Origin: Aphrocallistes beatrix
Taxonomy: Eukaryota; Porifera; Hexactinellida; Sceptrulophora; Aphrocallistidae
Direction of reading: 5' to 3'
DNA: 64,000 bases
Assembly: GCA_963281255.1 (NCBI GenBank)
Contig: OY725506.1
Coordinates: forward strand, 1,097,001-1,161,000
The position numbers were made by a program, and so were the translations under genes. Positions 1 to 13,000 of the stretch are shown here, one piece after another. Each line of letters opens with the position of its first letter. Position 1 is the stretch's first letter. The notes beneath the pieces are model-generated. The model made no database searches. It was given only the letters and a program-made list of their open reading frames with translations, and was not told the origin of the DNA.

Positions 1-1005
1 TGGACAAACACCTGGAATGTAACTACTAAGTAAATCAATAATTGAAACTGTCAAACGTTCATGTTTTATCGGACTCACTCACACACCCTGGGATGTCTAC
101 GACAGGGGTTTAGAACGTACTCGATCGCCCCAGAGGAACCCTCACTCTGCCGTCACACACCACTGCCTATGCCAATAATAATAATGCGAGTATCTCCCCC
201 GTTCCTACTGAGCACTGGCCATAGATAATTACCGTATACTATATTCACTCGATCATATGTGCATTTTGGAAATACCTCGAAGTTTGGATCACCTGTCCAC
301 CTTTCCAATTATTTCTAAAAAAGAAGGACAAAAATCCCAACATTTTGATGTTTCCAAAAAAGATTACAAGAATTCAACCAACTGTTCATATAATATTTTA
401 AATCTTATGGGAGCAGATCTAAGGTCTGTGAATATGCTCTTGACCCAGTTAGATCATCTCAACACACGTGTATATAATGCGGATAAAGTGACTAGGTTAA
501 TTGATTAGAAATAAATGTAATATCTGCCTTGGGCATTTGATATAAATTTTTAATATTTTTCGGATAGGTGTTAGTCATTTTTGTTTATTTTTAATTGTAG
601 TACGTGTATTTAAATTTCAACGGTGAGAGATAAATCAATTGTTTAATTCGTTAAATGACAACCGTGTAAAATTTCCTGAATAAACATATCTAGTTTTGTC
701 TATCAAATTCTGACTAACCAAACCGCAACAGCAATATTACAAGCACGGAATTTATCTTATAGTTCGTCGGTGGTAAACGTAATAGATATACGGTTTATTT
801 GATGTTGTCCAGCTGGTTGAGTGAGCGGATCATGTAGTTATTGTCCTAGACACACTTCGTGAATCATTCAAAGACTTGTTTAATTTGTGGTTTGTTGAGT
901 CCTACACGGCAATCCTTCTTCTGTACAATACGCATATCGATTGTATTTGAAGTTATAGCACTTTTTAGAGATTAGTTTTATTATCCACAGCTGCAATAGA
1001 AAAAG
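1..1005. other. Upstream flank of cdc37, no gene recognised
   Basis: No open frame here resembles a known protein. The longest frame (257-508) has AT-driven composition and no recognisable domain. The last part (about 850-1005) is the likely promoter and 5' UTR of cdc37, but I see no convincing TATA box. Confidence 0.5.
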
Positions 1006-4000
1006 ATGGTCGACTATAGCAAATGGGATAACCTCGAGGTAAAGTCATTCTACATAATTTAAAGTCAAAACTTAATTGTTTTTGATGGCATCCTTACATT
1101 TTTATGCCTTAATTCTTATTATCTAATTCGTGACATATTTCGTTGCGTGTATATTCTCTTTCGATAGCAAGCTATTACAATCTTTCTGATAGCAAAATAT
1201 TATCCATTCGTCAGATTTCATTATTCTATCGACATAGTGTTAAATGTTGATTTTTATTACATCATTAACTTTGAAGTGCCTTATCTCCATTCCTTTGAGT
1301 GTTCATAAGTGTTCATATATCGAAAGTTTATGTTACGTTAAGTAGTGAGGTTTCGCATTCAAGTTCTGACAGAAAATCAACCAATAGCAATTAGCACAAG
1401 GTTGTCAATAGACTGGCTTTTATGAGATTTCGTATTGCTCAAATTTGAAAGTATTCAGCTGATTGGATCTCGCAATCTGCTGATTATATTGTTTCTATGT
1501 TTGAAGAAAACGGTTCCGAGAACTTGAAATGATAAATTCAACCCAAATTGGAATTATTGTGTTCGGTTGATGATCAGAATACAATTTCTTTCAAATTAAT
1601 ATTTGTCCTGAATCAACCTTCTCAGATGAAAGGGTAAATTGTTTCTGCTCCTCAACTCTTTGAATTGCCATCTACCACAATGTTGTGTTTGAATCAGCTT
1701 GTGTGTCTGATTGATTGTCAATGTACAATGTCTAATTATTGGAATTATGTGTTAGGTGAGTGATGATGAAGATGATACCCATCCTAACATACACACACCC
1801 TCACTTTTCAAGTGGAGACATGAATCGAGAGTCGAGCGGATGGAGAAAGCAGACATGGAACGCCGCATTCACGAGAAAGAATGGAATAAGTAAGCAGTTA
1901 CTCCTACCTATTCGACCTCGATATATTTCCATTATTTTCCTTATTAAAAGTGGTGGATTTTAATAATTCCTGTTTGTTTTGTATATCAAAATTTCAAATA
2001 CACAAATTAAATCCTATATTTTCTTAACTTCGATCAAAATTCCTTTCTAAATTTATAATTATCCCAAAATCAGGACGAAGGATGAAATAAAGACTACAAA
2101 ACAGAGAACAAACAACTCAAAAGTTTGTTTTATTCTGTTTCAAGTCCTACATTGAACTTAATTACATGTCCTACCTGTGACCTGCTAACTTATGTAGGAG
2201 AGCAAGGAAGAGCTGGAGAAGTATCTCAAGGAGCTCGAGGAGAAGGTATTTGATTCGGATGAGATCAGAGTTTTGGTTGTTTTTTTTACTTTAGGCCTGT
2301 TTCACATTTTTTGCTATTAAATAGGATAGAAAATTTCAAGAGAAAGAGCAAGAACTATTGAAGCAAGAGAAAGCTCAGCCATTGAATATTGATACGATAT
2401 GCCGTGATGGGTTTGATTCAACGGTAAATTACCGTATAACATAGCTCAATCCTTTTTACAGAATTACTAAACAAATTCTAATCATTGGCATATTAAATTA
2501 TTCTGAAACCAATATCGTAATTTCAATCTGCCTCAAATTAATTAACAACTTCATATCTTAATTGTCTTATAAAAGTATGAAACCTTGCCTGTTATAAAGT
2601 CAGGTTCTCGTAATGGAATACTTCCCACCTACATGACTGCATTAGCACTTAAAAACATCTTTACAAACCAGTACTCCCACTGATTGCCATGGATTCCATT
2701 GTTCAGTTTATGTTCTCCCTTCAAATAATTACATACTAATTATATCATTACCTTGCAATATACTATGATGGGATTTAACACTCGCATATTTACTAATGCA
2801 CGTGTGAAGTTATCAGTGTCTCTGTGTGTGGCCTACCCTCCTTCTCTCCACCCTGCACTCCATAGGCTGGACACTAACCACACGGATACTACTGTAACAA
2901 GATAGTTTGTCTTGTAATCTAGGGCGCACATCTGCCCATAGACTAAATTTCCCATAATTGCACACGTATCTTGTTCCAACGTTATTTCTATGGCAATGTT
3001 CATCTGTTGGTTCAAAGGATATTGACATGATTGTGACTACCTGGAACAACGCCGTTGCACCTATGAAATTGAACCCTTAAATTATTTTATCATTATGTAT
3101 TGTGTGGTTACAGCTCTTGAATGTGAAGAAGGAAGAAATCCAATCTCTCACAGAGGAGGAGCGCATGAAGAAATCTGTAAGTTTGTGTTTAGGTAAGCGA
3201 GTTAGATCATATGATCGACTAAGCTTGATTTATTAATGTCTTATAGCAAAAATTTATGAATGAGCATGAAAATAAAATAAAGAAGTTTGGAATGTTCAGG
3301 GATTATGAAACCAGGTAGGTAGCCATTTTATTCAGAGATTCTCTTTATCGAATTGTGTTGCGATGCACACGCCATATTCTAAATACGGATTGAAACCGTT
3401 GGCACATAATGTACTATAACAAAATAAGTTTATACCTTGACCAAATCGAAATAACAAAGGAATATAACAAAACCTCAACTTATGTTTTATCTATTGGCAG
3501 CAAGGACTTTCTGATCAGAAACCCAGAGCTCGTTTGCGATGACACAGCTGGGTACCTGACTCTCTGGTGTATATCTTTAGAAGTGGAAGAGGTAGTAAAT
3601 TACATTTACAAGTGCTTGTATGTTTAATCTATTTCACACTCAATTGTGAAATTGCACTATTCTGTCACGATCATTTTACAATAGAACCTACTAGCATCCA
3701 TCATTACGCCACATTTCAGCATCCTTTGTGCGTTATCTTCAGTTTGCTGTCTGTTCCTTACAAGCTTGCATATATTAGAGACTAGTAGCTAGATTATTTA
3801 ATAAGTTTCTATTTCCATTCCTGTTGCAGTTGTGAGTAATTTCATTATGCTGCAATCCAATCTACTTTCCCGCGTCGCTCACCGTTTAGAAACATTCGCT
3901 GATGGTGCGTGTGGCTCGACAGACCATCTGCCTCAACTACATTCTCGAGTTGGGGAAACAGCTGAAAATTGATCCCAGAAGTTGCATTCCTAAGTTCTTC

Positions 4001-7000
4001 GAAAGGTAAGACTTGATTCTCTGCGATATTACTTTAGATTAATATTTGTGAATATTTATTTTCCGACTCAAAATTAGCTTTAAATGCTTGCAATAATAGA
4101 TTATTTTTGTTTCGACAATGTGAAAATTTTACATTGATAGGAAGATTTGAACATTTCTTAAACGCTTTATAGAAGTTTTCGGAAATTTCCAGTCTGCATT
4201 TTTGTTCAAATTCTGCAGCAACTGAACATCTCAATTAAAACGACTGAATTTAAATCAAATTGATTTTATGTTACAAATAGTGAGTCGGTACACATTGTAT
4301 GAGATCTAAATCAGTGGTTCTCAAACCGGGGTACGCCAGGACCTTTTCTAGGGGTACGTACGCCAATATTTCGCCTAATCATATCAATTCTGTCATATAT
4401 TTCGAGTTCCACTCTATCACGTCAACAGACTCAGCACATACAAAGTATATTCATGCCAAATAATTAAAATCTATCGGTTGCAATGGTTTCACCAATAATG
4501 ATCAGTTATCACCTGAAAATTATATTGCTTGAGGTCATGCTAATTAAGGATCCATTATCCATACATATTTGTCACCTCATGTTGATTTGCATTTACACCC
4601 ACCTGTGTATCCTAATGTTCTTATAAAATGGAAATAGTAGTATTTCTTTGAGACTTTGACTTCATAACCAAATTCATTTGAAACGGAAGTATAATGAAGA
4701 TTATATTACAGGTGACACATAAGTTCTGTTACAAGCTTCATTAGGTATAAATTTTGTTATCCTCAAGCAATCTTAGTACTATTATGGTCTTTAGAGATTG
4801 TAATTCGAATATTTTCAATGATTTTAAAAGATTTTTTGAGTCTAAGTCCTGGAACTGTATCTTGTATGGTTAGTTTTGTGAGGCAAAAATGTGTCCTGGC
4901 ATGCAGTGAAAATCGCGAATCAGGTCCCACTGCTTCAGTAAAAAAAAGTCCTCATAATCGATGATCCATGACGATTTAGCACCAGATACCTTTCATTCAC
5001 CATGGAAATCTTTCACAAATGCATTGAATTCATTATCAGAAACGAGAGAAAGTTATTATTTCACGAGGTCAAATCAGGTACATTTTACAAAATCACCCAA
5101 AATGGCACTATTTTTCATGGGGCACCAAAATATCTGATCCAAAGGGTTCTCAAAATGCTTATTTAGATTCTAAATAGAAAATCATACTTTAGATCAGAAC
5201 TAGTATGTACAACTGATTCAAAATAATTATAATCAATATTTGTGGATAGAGGGTTTTGAAACTGGCAGAATTAGCTAGAAGAAAATCTAAAATTATTTAC
5301 CTAGTCACCAGCGTTTTGTTGAGCACTCCCTTAAAAATTCGAGTACTATCTAATGTTCACATTCAGTATTGTTAAATTGTATGAACGACTCCTACTCGAC
5401 TTTTCTTAACAAAGAATTTAGTTTTATGCTTATGCATACAGATGATCGTTTTTTGAAAATCTAGACAGTTGTAAAACTATTGCTTATAAAGGTGTGTATT
5501 GTTTGATAAATACACAATATTCAATTGTTTGTCTGTGAATGTTATAGGGCTATAGAATGATGTTGAGACTGTGTGGAGTGTGGTATTCTATATTTCCACT
5601 TGATCACTCGATCGAAGTGAAGTCAATTATATTCTAGAGCCAATCAACTCGGAGTTCGTAATTAGGAAGTCCATAAATTTTACTTAAACTTAGGATAATT
5701 AATGTTTATTGTCTATATTGTCTATGCTCAAACACAAATATTTGACTAGACCCAGATAATCTCAGATCATAGAGATATAAATGCAAATAATATGCTTCGA
5801 TTGCTTGCGCTGCGTTGTTTGTGGACACTTTGTGTTCACGTGGGGTGTCGTCATTCACTTTTTTCCATCACTCTTATTTTGTTACTAATTAAATAGATAT
5901 AATGAAGCCAAAATGTCATATCGATTATCATAATTGGGAAAAAACATTATTTAAAGTTATAACTATATCTACCAACTACTCATGGCAGTTGTTAGAATAC
6001 ACCTCTAGCTTCGATTTGAAAAATTTGAAAACTTGAATAAAATTTAAAATCCCATTTCACATCCATAGGAGATACGCATTAATGATATAAATTAAAGTTA
6101 ACAGTTTTGGTACACTGCGATTTAAAACAGAAAGCAGGAGGAACATGACTAAATTTTGACACTTGTATCAAACACTACAAGATTGAAATAATATGTTTTA
6201 GAAAACCAATATCTTTCCTTACAAATATTGTTCTGTGTTGTTACTTTTGCTGATAGATCAACAGGAGTAGGATCGTCAGCCGGACGAATTTTCTCTTCAT
6301 CCTGCCCAATCTCTTTCGGAATCCCTCCCTCGCTATCTTGTGTTTTATTTCCTGGGAGAGGAGCACTATCTTCAGTAGGACGAGTTTTATTTCCATCATC
6401 TCCCACTGCTCTCAGAGTGACCATCTTCCTATCTTGTGTTTCATTTGCGGGTGGATCAACAGGAATAGGATCATCAGTGGGTCGGGGTTTCTCTTCATCC
6501 TGTCCGACCGATTTCTGAGTCACCACCTCGTTATCTTGTGTTTCATTTGCTGAAGGTTCGATAGGATTGGGATCTTCAATGGGTCGAGTTTTCTCTTTAT
6601 CCTCTACACCTAATTTCGGAATCTTCCAATCGCTATCTTGTATTTTCTTTACTGATGGATCGGCGGGAGTAGGATCATCAGTGGGTCGAGTTTTCTCTCC
6701 ATCCTGTCTTGCCTCTTTCTGAGTTACCGCCTCGCTAACCTGGCTTTCATTCGCTGGAGGATCAACAAGAATAAGATAATCAGTGGGTCGAGTTTTCTCT
6801 TCATCCTCTCCTACCGATTTCTGAGTGACCAACTTGCTATCTTGAGTTTCATTTATTGATGGGTCAATGGGAGTGGGATCGTCAGTGGGTCGGGTTTTCT
6901 CTCCATCCTGTCCAACCGCTCTCGGGATCACCACCTCGCTAACCTGGCTCTCATTTACTGGTAGATCAACAGGAATAGGATCATCAGTGGGATGAGTTTT

Positions 7001-10000
7001 GTCTTCATCCTGTCCGACCGATTTCTGAGTCACCACTTCGTTATCTTGTGTTTTATTTGCTGGTAGATCAACAGGAATAAGAACGTCAGTGGGTCGAGTT
7101 TTCTCTTCATTCGCTCCCACTGCTCTCGGAGTTGCCATGTCGCTATCTTCTATTTGGTTTACTGGGAAAACGACAGGAATATCGTTCGTTGGTCTAGGTT
7201 TCTCTGCACCCTGTTTTATCTCTTTCGAAGGTACTGCCTGGCTATCTTGTCTTTCATTTGCGGGTGGATCAACATGGATAGGATCATCAGTAGGGCGAAT
7301 TTTCTCTTCAACCAGTCGAACAGCTTTCTGGGGCACGATCTCTCTATGTTGTTTTTCATTCGCTGACGGTTCAATAGGATTGGGATCTTCAATGGGTCGA
7401 GTTTTCTCTTCATTCCGTCTGACTAATTTTGGAATCTTCTCATCGCTATCTTTTATTTCATTTACTGAGAGAACAACAGGAATAGGATCGTCAGTTGGCC
7501 AAGTTTTATTTTCACCCACCAGCCTTACCGCTTGTGCAGTCACCCTCTCGCTATCTTGTTTGTCTTTCACTGGTAGATCAGCAAGAGTAGAATCTTCAGT
7601 GGGTCGACTTTTTTCTCCATCCTGTCCAACCGATTTCTGGGGCACCATATCCCTATCTTGTTTTTCATTCGCTGAAGGTTCAATAGGATTAGGATCTTCA
7701 ATGGGTCGAGTTTTCTCTTTATTCTCTATGACTAATTTCGGAATCTTCCAATCGCTATCTTGTATTCTCTTTACTGATGGATCAATAGGAATTTGACAAT
7801 CAATTGGTCGAGTTTTCTCTTCATCCTGTCCAACTACTTTCGTAGTCACCATGTCGCTATCTTTTATTTCATTTACTGGGAGATCAACAGTATCGTTAGT
7901 TGGTCTAGTTTTCTCCTCATCCTGTTTTACTTCTTTTGAAGTCACTACCTCTCTATCTGGTGTTTCATTTGCGGGTGGATCAACAGGAGTAGGATCGTCA
8001 GTGGGGTGAATTTTCTCTTCAATCAGATCAATCACTTTCGGAGTCACCATCTCGCTATCTTCTATTTGGTTTGCTGATAAAACAGCTGGAATAGGATCAT
8101 CAGTAGGACGAGTTTTCTCTCCATCCTGTCTTGCCTCTTTCTGAGTTACCATCTCGCTAACCTGGCTTTCATTCGCTGGAGGATCAACAGGAATAAGATA
8201 ATCAGTGGGTCGAGATTTCTCTTCATCCTCTCCTACCGATTTCTGAGTGACCAACTTGCTATCTTGAGTTTCATTTATTGATGGGTCAATGGGAGTGGGA
8301 TCGTCTGTGGGTCTAGTTTTCTCTTCATCTTGTCCGACCGATTTCTGAGTCACCATGTCGCTATATTGTTTTTCATTCAGTGGAGGATCAACAGGAGTAG
8401 TATCGTCAGTTGGTCTGCTATTCTCTTCGTCTTGTCTTACCTCTTTCTGAGTTACCACCTCGCTCTCTTGTGTTTCATTCACTGGTGAATTGGGATCTTC
8501 AGTTGATCGAGTTTTCTCTTCATTCCGTCTGACTAATTTAGGAATCTTCTCATCACTATCTTTTATTTCATTTACGGGTAGATCGACATGAGTAGGATCA
8601 TCAGTGGGACGAGTTTTCTCTTCATCCTCTCCTACCTCTCTCGGAGTGACCAACTCGATATCTTGAAGTTTACTTGTTGATGGATCAACAGGAGTGGGAT
8701 CATCAGTGGGTCGAGTTTTCTCTCCATCCGGTCTTGTCTCTTTCTGAGTTACCACCTCGCTAACCTGGCTTTCATTTGCTGGAGGATCAACAAGAATAAG
8801 ATAATCAGTGGGTCGAGTTTTCACTTCATCTTGTTCGACCGATTCCTGAGTCACCATGTCACTATATTGTTTTTCATTCAGTGGAGGATCAACAGGAGTA
8901 GGATCGTCAGTGGGGCGAATTTTCTCTTCAATCAGTCCAATCACTCTCTGAATCTCTCCCTCGTTATCTTGTGTTTTATTTGCTGGTAGATCAACTGGAA
9001 TAAGAACGTCAGTGGGTCGAGTTTTCTCTTCATCCTCTCCTACCGCTCTCGGCGTTACCATGTCGCTATCTTCTATTTGGTTTACTGGGAAAACAACAGG
9101 AATATCGTTCGTTGGTCTAGGTTTCTCTGCACCCTGTTTTATCTCTTTTGAAGGCACTGCCTGTCTATCTTGTGTTTCATTTACTTCAACAGGGATAGGA
9201 TCATCAGTAGGGAGAATTTTCTCTCCAACCAGTCGGACAGCTTTTTTGGGCACGATCTCCCTATGTTGTATTTCATTCGCTGAAGGTTCGATAGGATTGG
9301 GATCTTCAGTTGGTCGAGTTTTCTCTCCATCCTGTCTCGCCTCTATCTGAGTTACCACCTCGCTCATCTGGCTTTCATTTGCTGAAGGATCAACAGGAAT
9401 AAGATCATCAGTGGGTCGAGTTTTCTCTTCATCTTGTCCAACCGCTTTAGGAGTCACCATGTCGCTATCTTTTATTTCATTTACGGGTAGATCGACATGA
9501 GTAGGATCATCAGTGGGACGAGTTTTCTCTTCATCCTGTCCTGCCGCTCTCGGAGTGACCAACTCGATATCTTGAAGTTTACTTGTTGATGGATCAACAG
9601 GAGTGGGATCATCAGTGGGTCGAGTTTTCACTTCATCCTGTCCAACCACTTTCGGAGTCACCATGTCGCTATCTTGTGTTTCTTTTGAAGTCACTACCTC
9701 TCTATCTGGTGTTTCATTTGCGGGTGAATCAACAAGAGTAGGATCGTCAGTGGGGCGAATTTTCTCTTCAATCAGTCCAATCACTTTCGGAATCTCTCCT
9801 TCGTTATCTTCTATTTGGTTTGCTGGTAAAACAGCTGGAATAGGATCATCAGTAGGACGAGTTTTCTCTCCATCCTGTCTTGTCTCTTTCTGAGTTACCA
9901 CCTCGCTAACCTGGCTTTCATTTGCTGGAGGATCAACAAGAATAAGATAATCAGTGGGTCGAGTTTTCACTTCATCTTGTTCGACCGATTCCTGAGTCAC

Positions 10001-13000
10001 CATGTCACTATATTGTTTTTCATTCAGTGGAGGATCAACAGGAGTAGGATCGTCAGTGGGGCGAATTTTCTCTTCAATCAGTCCAATCACTCTCTGAATC
10101 TCTCCCTCGTTATCTTGTGTTTTATTTGCTGGAGGATCAACAGGAATAAGATCATCAGTGGGTCGAGTTTTCACTTCATCTTGTCCAACCGATTTCTGAG
10201 TCACCATGTCGCTATCTTCTATTTCATTTACTGGGAGATCAACAGTATCGTTAGTTGGTCTAGTTTTCTCCTCATCCTGTTTTACTTCTTTTGAAGTCAC
10301 TACCTCTCTATCTGGTGTTTCATTTGCGGGTGGATCAACTGAAGTAGGTTCGTCAGTGGGACGAATTTTCTCTTCATCCTGTCCGACCGATTTCTGAGTC
10401 ACCACCTCATTATATTGGGTTTCATTCACTGGCGGATCAATAAGAGTAGGATCATCAATTAGTCTAGTTTTATCTTCATCCTCTCCTACCGCTTTCGGAG
10501 TCACTATCTCGCTATCTTCTATTTGGTTTGCTGGTAAAACAGCTGGAGTAGGATCATCAGTTGGACGAGTTTTCTCTTCATCTTGTCCGACCGCTTTAGG
10601 AGTCACCATGTCGCTGTCTTTTATTTTATTTACTGGTAGGTCAACAGGAATAGGGTTATCAGTGGGTCGGGTTTTCTCTTCATCCTGTCCAATCTCTTGC
10701 GGAATCTCCCCCTCGCTATCTTGTGTTTTATTTGCTGGTAGATCAACTGGAATAAGAACGTCAGTGGGTCTAATTTTCTCTTCATCCTCTCCTACCGCTC
10801 TCGGCGTTACCATGTCGCTATCTTCTATTTCATTTACTGGGAGATCAACAGTATCGTTAGTTGGTCTAGTTTTTTCCTCATCCTGTTTTACTTCTTTTGA
10901 AGTCACTGCCTCTGTATCTACTGTTTCATTTGCGGGTTGATCAACAGGAGTAGGATCGTCAGTGGGGCGAATTTTTTCTTCCTCTTGTCCGACCGATTTC
11001 TGAGTCACCACCTCATTATCTTGTGTTTCATTCACTGGTGGATCAATAGGAGTAGGATCATCAGTTGGTCTACTATTCTCTTCGTCTTGTCTTACCTCTT
11101 TCTGAGTTACCACCTCGCTCTCTTGTGTTTCATTTGCTGGAGGATCAACAGGAATAAGATCATCAGTGGGTCGAGTTTTCACTTCATCTTGTCCAACCGC
11201 TTTTGGTGTTGCCATGTCGCTGTCTTTTATTTTATTTACTGGTAGGTCAACAGGAATAGGGTTACCAGTGGGTCGGGTTTTCTCTTCATCCTGTCCAATC
11301 TCTTTCGGAATCTCCCCCTCGCTATCTTGTGTTTTATTTGCTGGTAGATCAGCGATAATAAGATCATCAGTTAGTTGAGTTTTCTCTTCAACCTCCTCAA
11401 CCCTCCTCGAAGTCTCTATCTCGCTATCTTTCAGCTCATTTGCTGGATTGTTAACAGGTGTAGAATCAGCAGGAGTAGGACCCTCAGTAGGACGAATTTT
11501 CTCTTCATCCTGTCCAACCCCTTTTGGAATCACCATATCGCTATCTTGTGTTTTATTTGCTGTAAGATTGACAGGAATTATTTCAAGACTTTCATTTTTT
11601 ACAGCTTTGTTCCTGATAAACTTATCCTTCACTTCTGTGCCATCATCTAGTGGAGATCTCGGTACATATATCTCACTCTTACATATTAATTCTAAGTAGA
11701 TGTACGTTTTGCCTTTTAAATTTTCCACGTTTGTTATACGAAATTGAGCTCCTCCAGGGTAAATATATTCTCTTTCACTCTTAAATTCAGAGAATTCTTC
11801 GATGGGTTTAGGAGACCATTCGCAATTTAAGCTATTATCAAACACGAAAACGCAATTAGCACCCATGAAATTTTCTGCTACTTGCTTGACATTGCTACTT
11901 GATACGAAATTTAACCAAGCGAACTCCGTCCCGACCGTATATTGGTTGATTTCATCTGGGTTTAGCTTCATTCCCCGGTACGTAGCTTCGGTGTACCCTT
12001 TTAGCTCATCCCAATAGAAGAGGATCGCATTCAGTAGTGCACAATAAGATCTAAATTCTGGATTCGATTTTTTAAGCATTGCACTACGCAATTCTTTGTT
12101 GACTTTACTATAAACTTTTGTTTTTGCGTTAGTATAAATTCTTATCAAATGCTCGTAAAAGCTATCCTTCGTTTTCTTTCCATCACATTCTGCTGCTAGA
12201 TCGCGTGCATATCTGTAGAGTTCTCTTTTTGCTATCTCTTTAACCGCTTCCCATTTAGCATTGCAATGGATGTATGTGAACATATCCTCAATCATCTTGT
12301 TGAAAAGGATATGTAGGTCCGAATTGAACTGATCGGAGCAGAGTAAGCCTCTGTGCGCTTCCATTGTGGGACAAGCATACGCCATCAGAATAAGATTGCT
12401 GTCACCGATATCCACGAAAGTAGGGGATTCGTAGTATTCATTTTTTAGTTCTTTTTTCTTCCAGCTAATGAGTTCTTTGATCTCTCCGTTGTCAGTAATT
12501 TCTTCAGCTGTCCTACCAGACCCGTGTTCGTTCTTCGGTGCTTCTATAGTTTTGACGTCTGGATTAGAGGCAGGATAGTCGAGTATCGTTTCCACCGAAT
12601 CAACGTCATCTAATACTGTCGCCTGATGCAGTGCTGCAAAGCCTGTCAACGGGGAGACCATGTTGACGAGGTGTTGGTTTGTGTTGAATAAATTAATTAA
12701 CTGTGGTAAGTCCCCTCTTTCAATGGCAGAGTGGATCTCTGCTACTGCAGTTTCATCCTCTTTTAACAAATCAGCATAGCTCTTATACAAAGACAGATAC
12801 TTTTGCTGTGCTTCCTGAATGAGAGTTCTCAAATGTGGATTTGTAGCTATTTCATTTGCTGTCCTGCCTTTTCTATCTGCAAGGGTAGGATTGCACCCAG
12901 GGGTAGACAGTATCTTTCGAACAGCCTCTTCGTTTCCTGAGTGAGTAGCTTCATGCAGAACTCTCCATTCATCCTGATCTCTCATTGTATTGACAAGATA

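Noticed and set aside
257..508. 83-residue + frame upstream of cdc37
   Set aside because: No similarity to any family I know and AT-driven composition; cannot be told from chance.
4880..5100. Possible hAT transposase remnant downstream of the hAT-like end
   Set aside because: Six-frame reading by eye gives only broken fragments without the conserved hAT C-terminal motif.
7089..7796. Open frame of 235 residues on + within the nested gene (and similar ones at 9012-9350, 10608-11245)
   Set aside because: Antisense shadows of the 102-bp coding repeat; no start context and no family resemblance.
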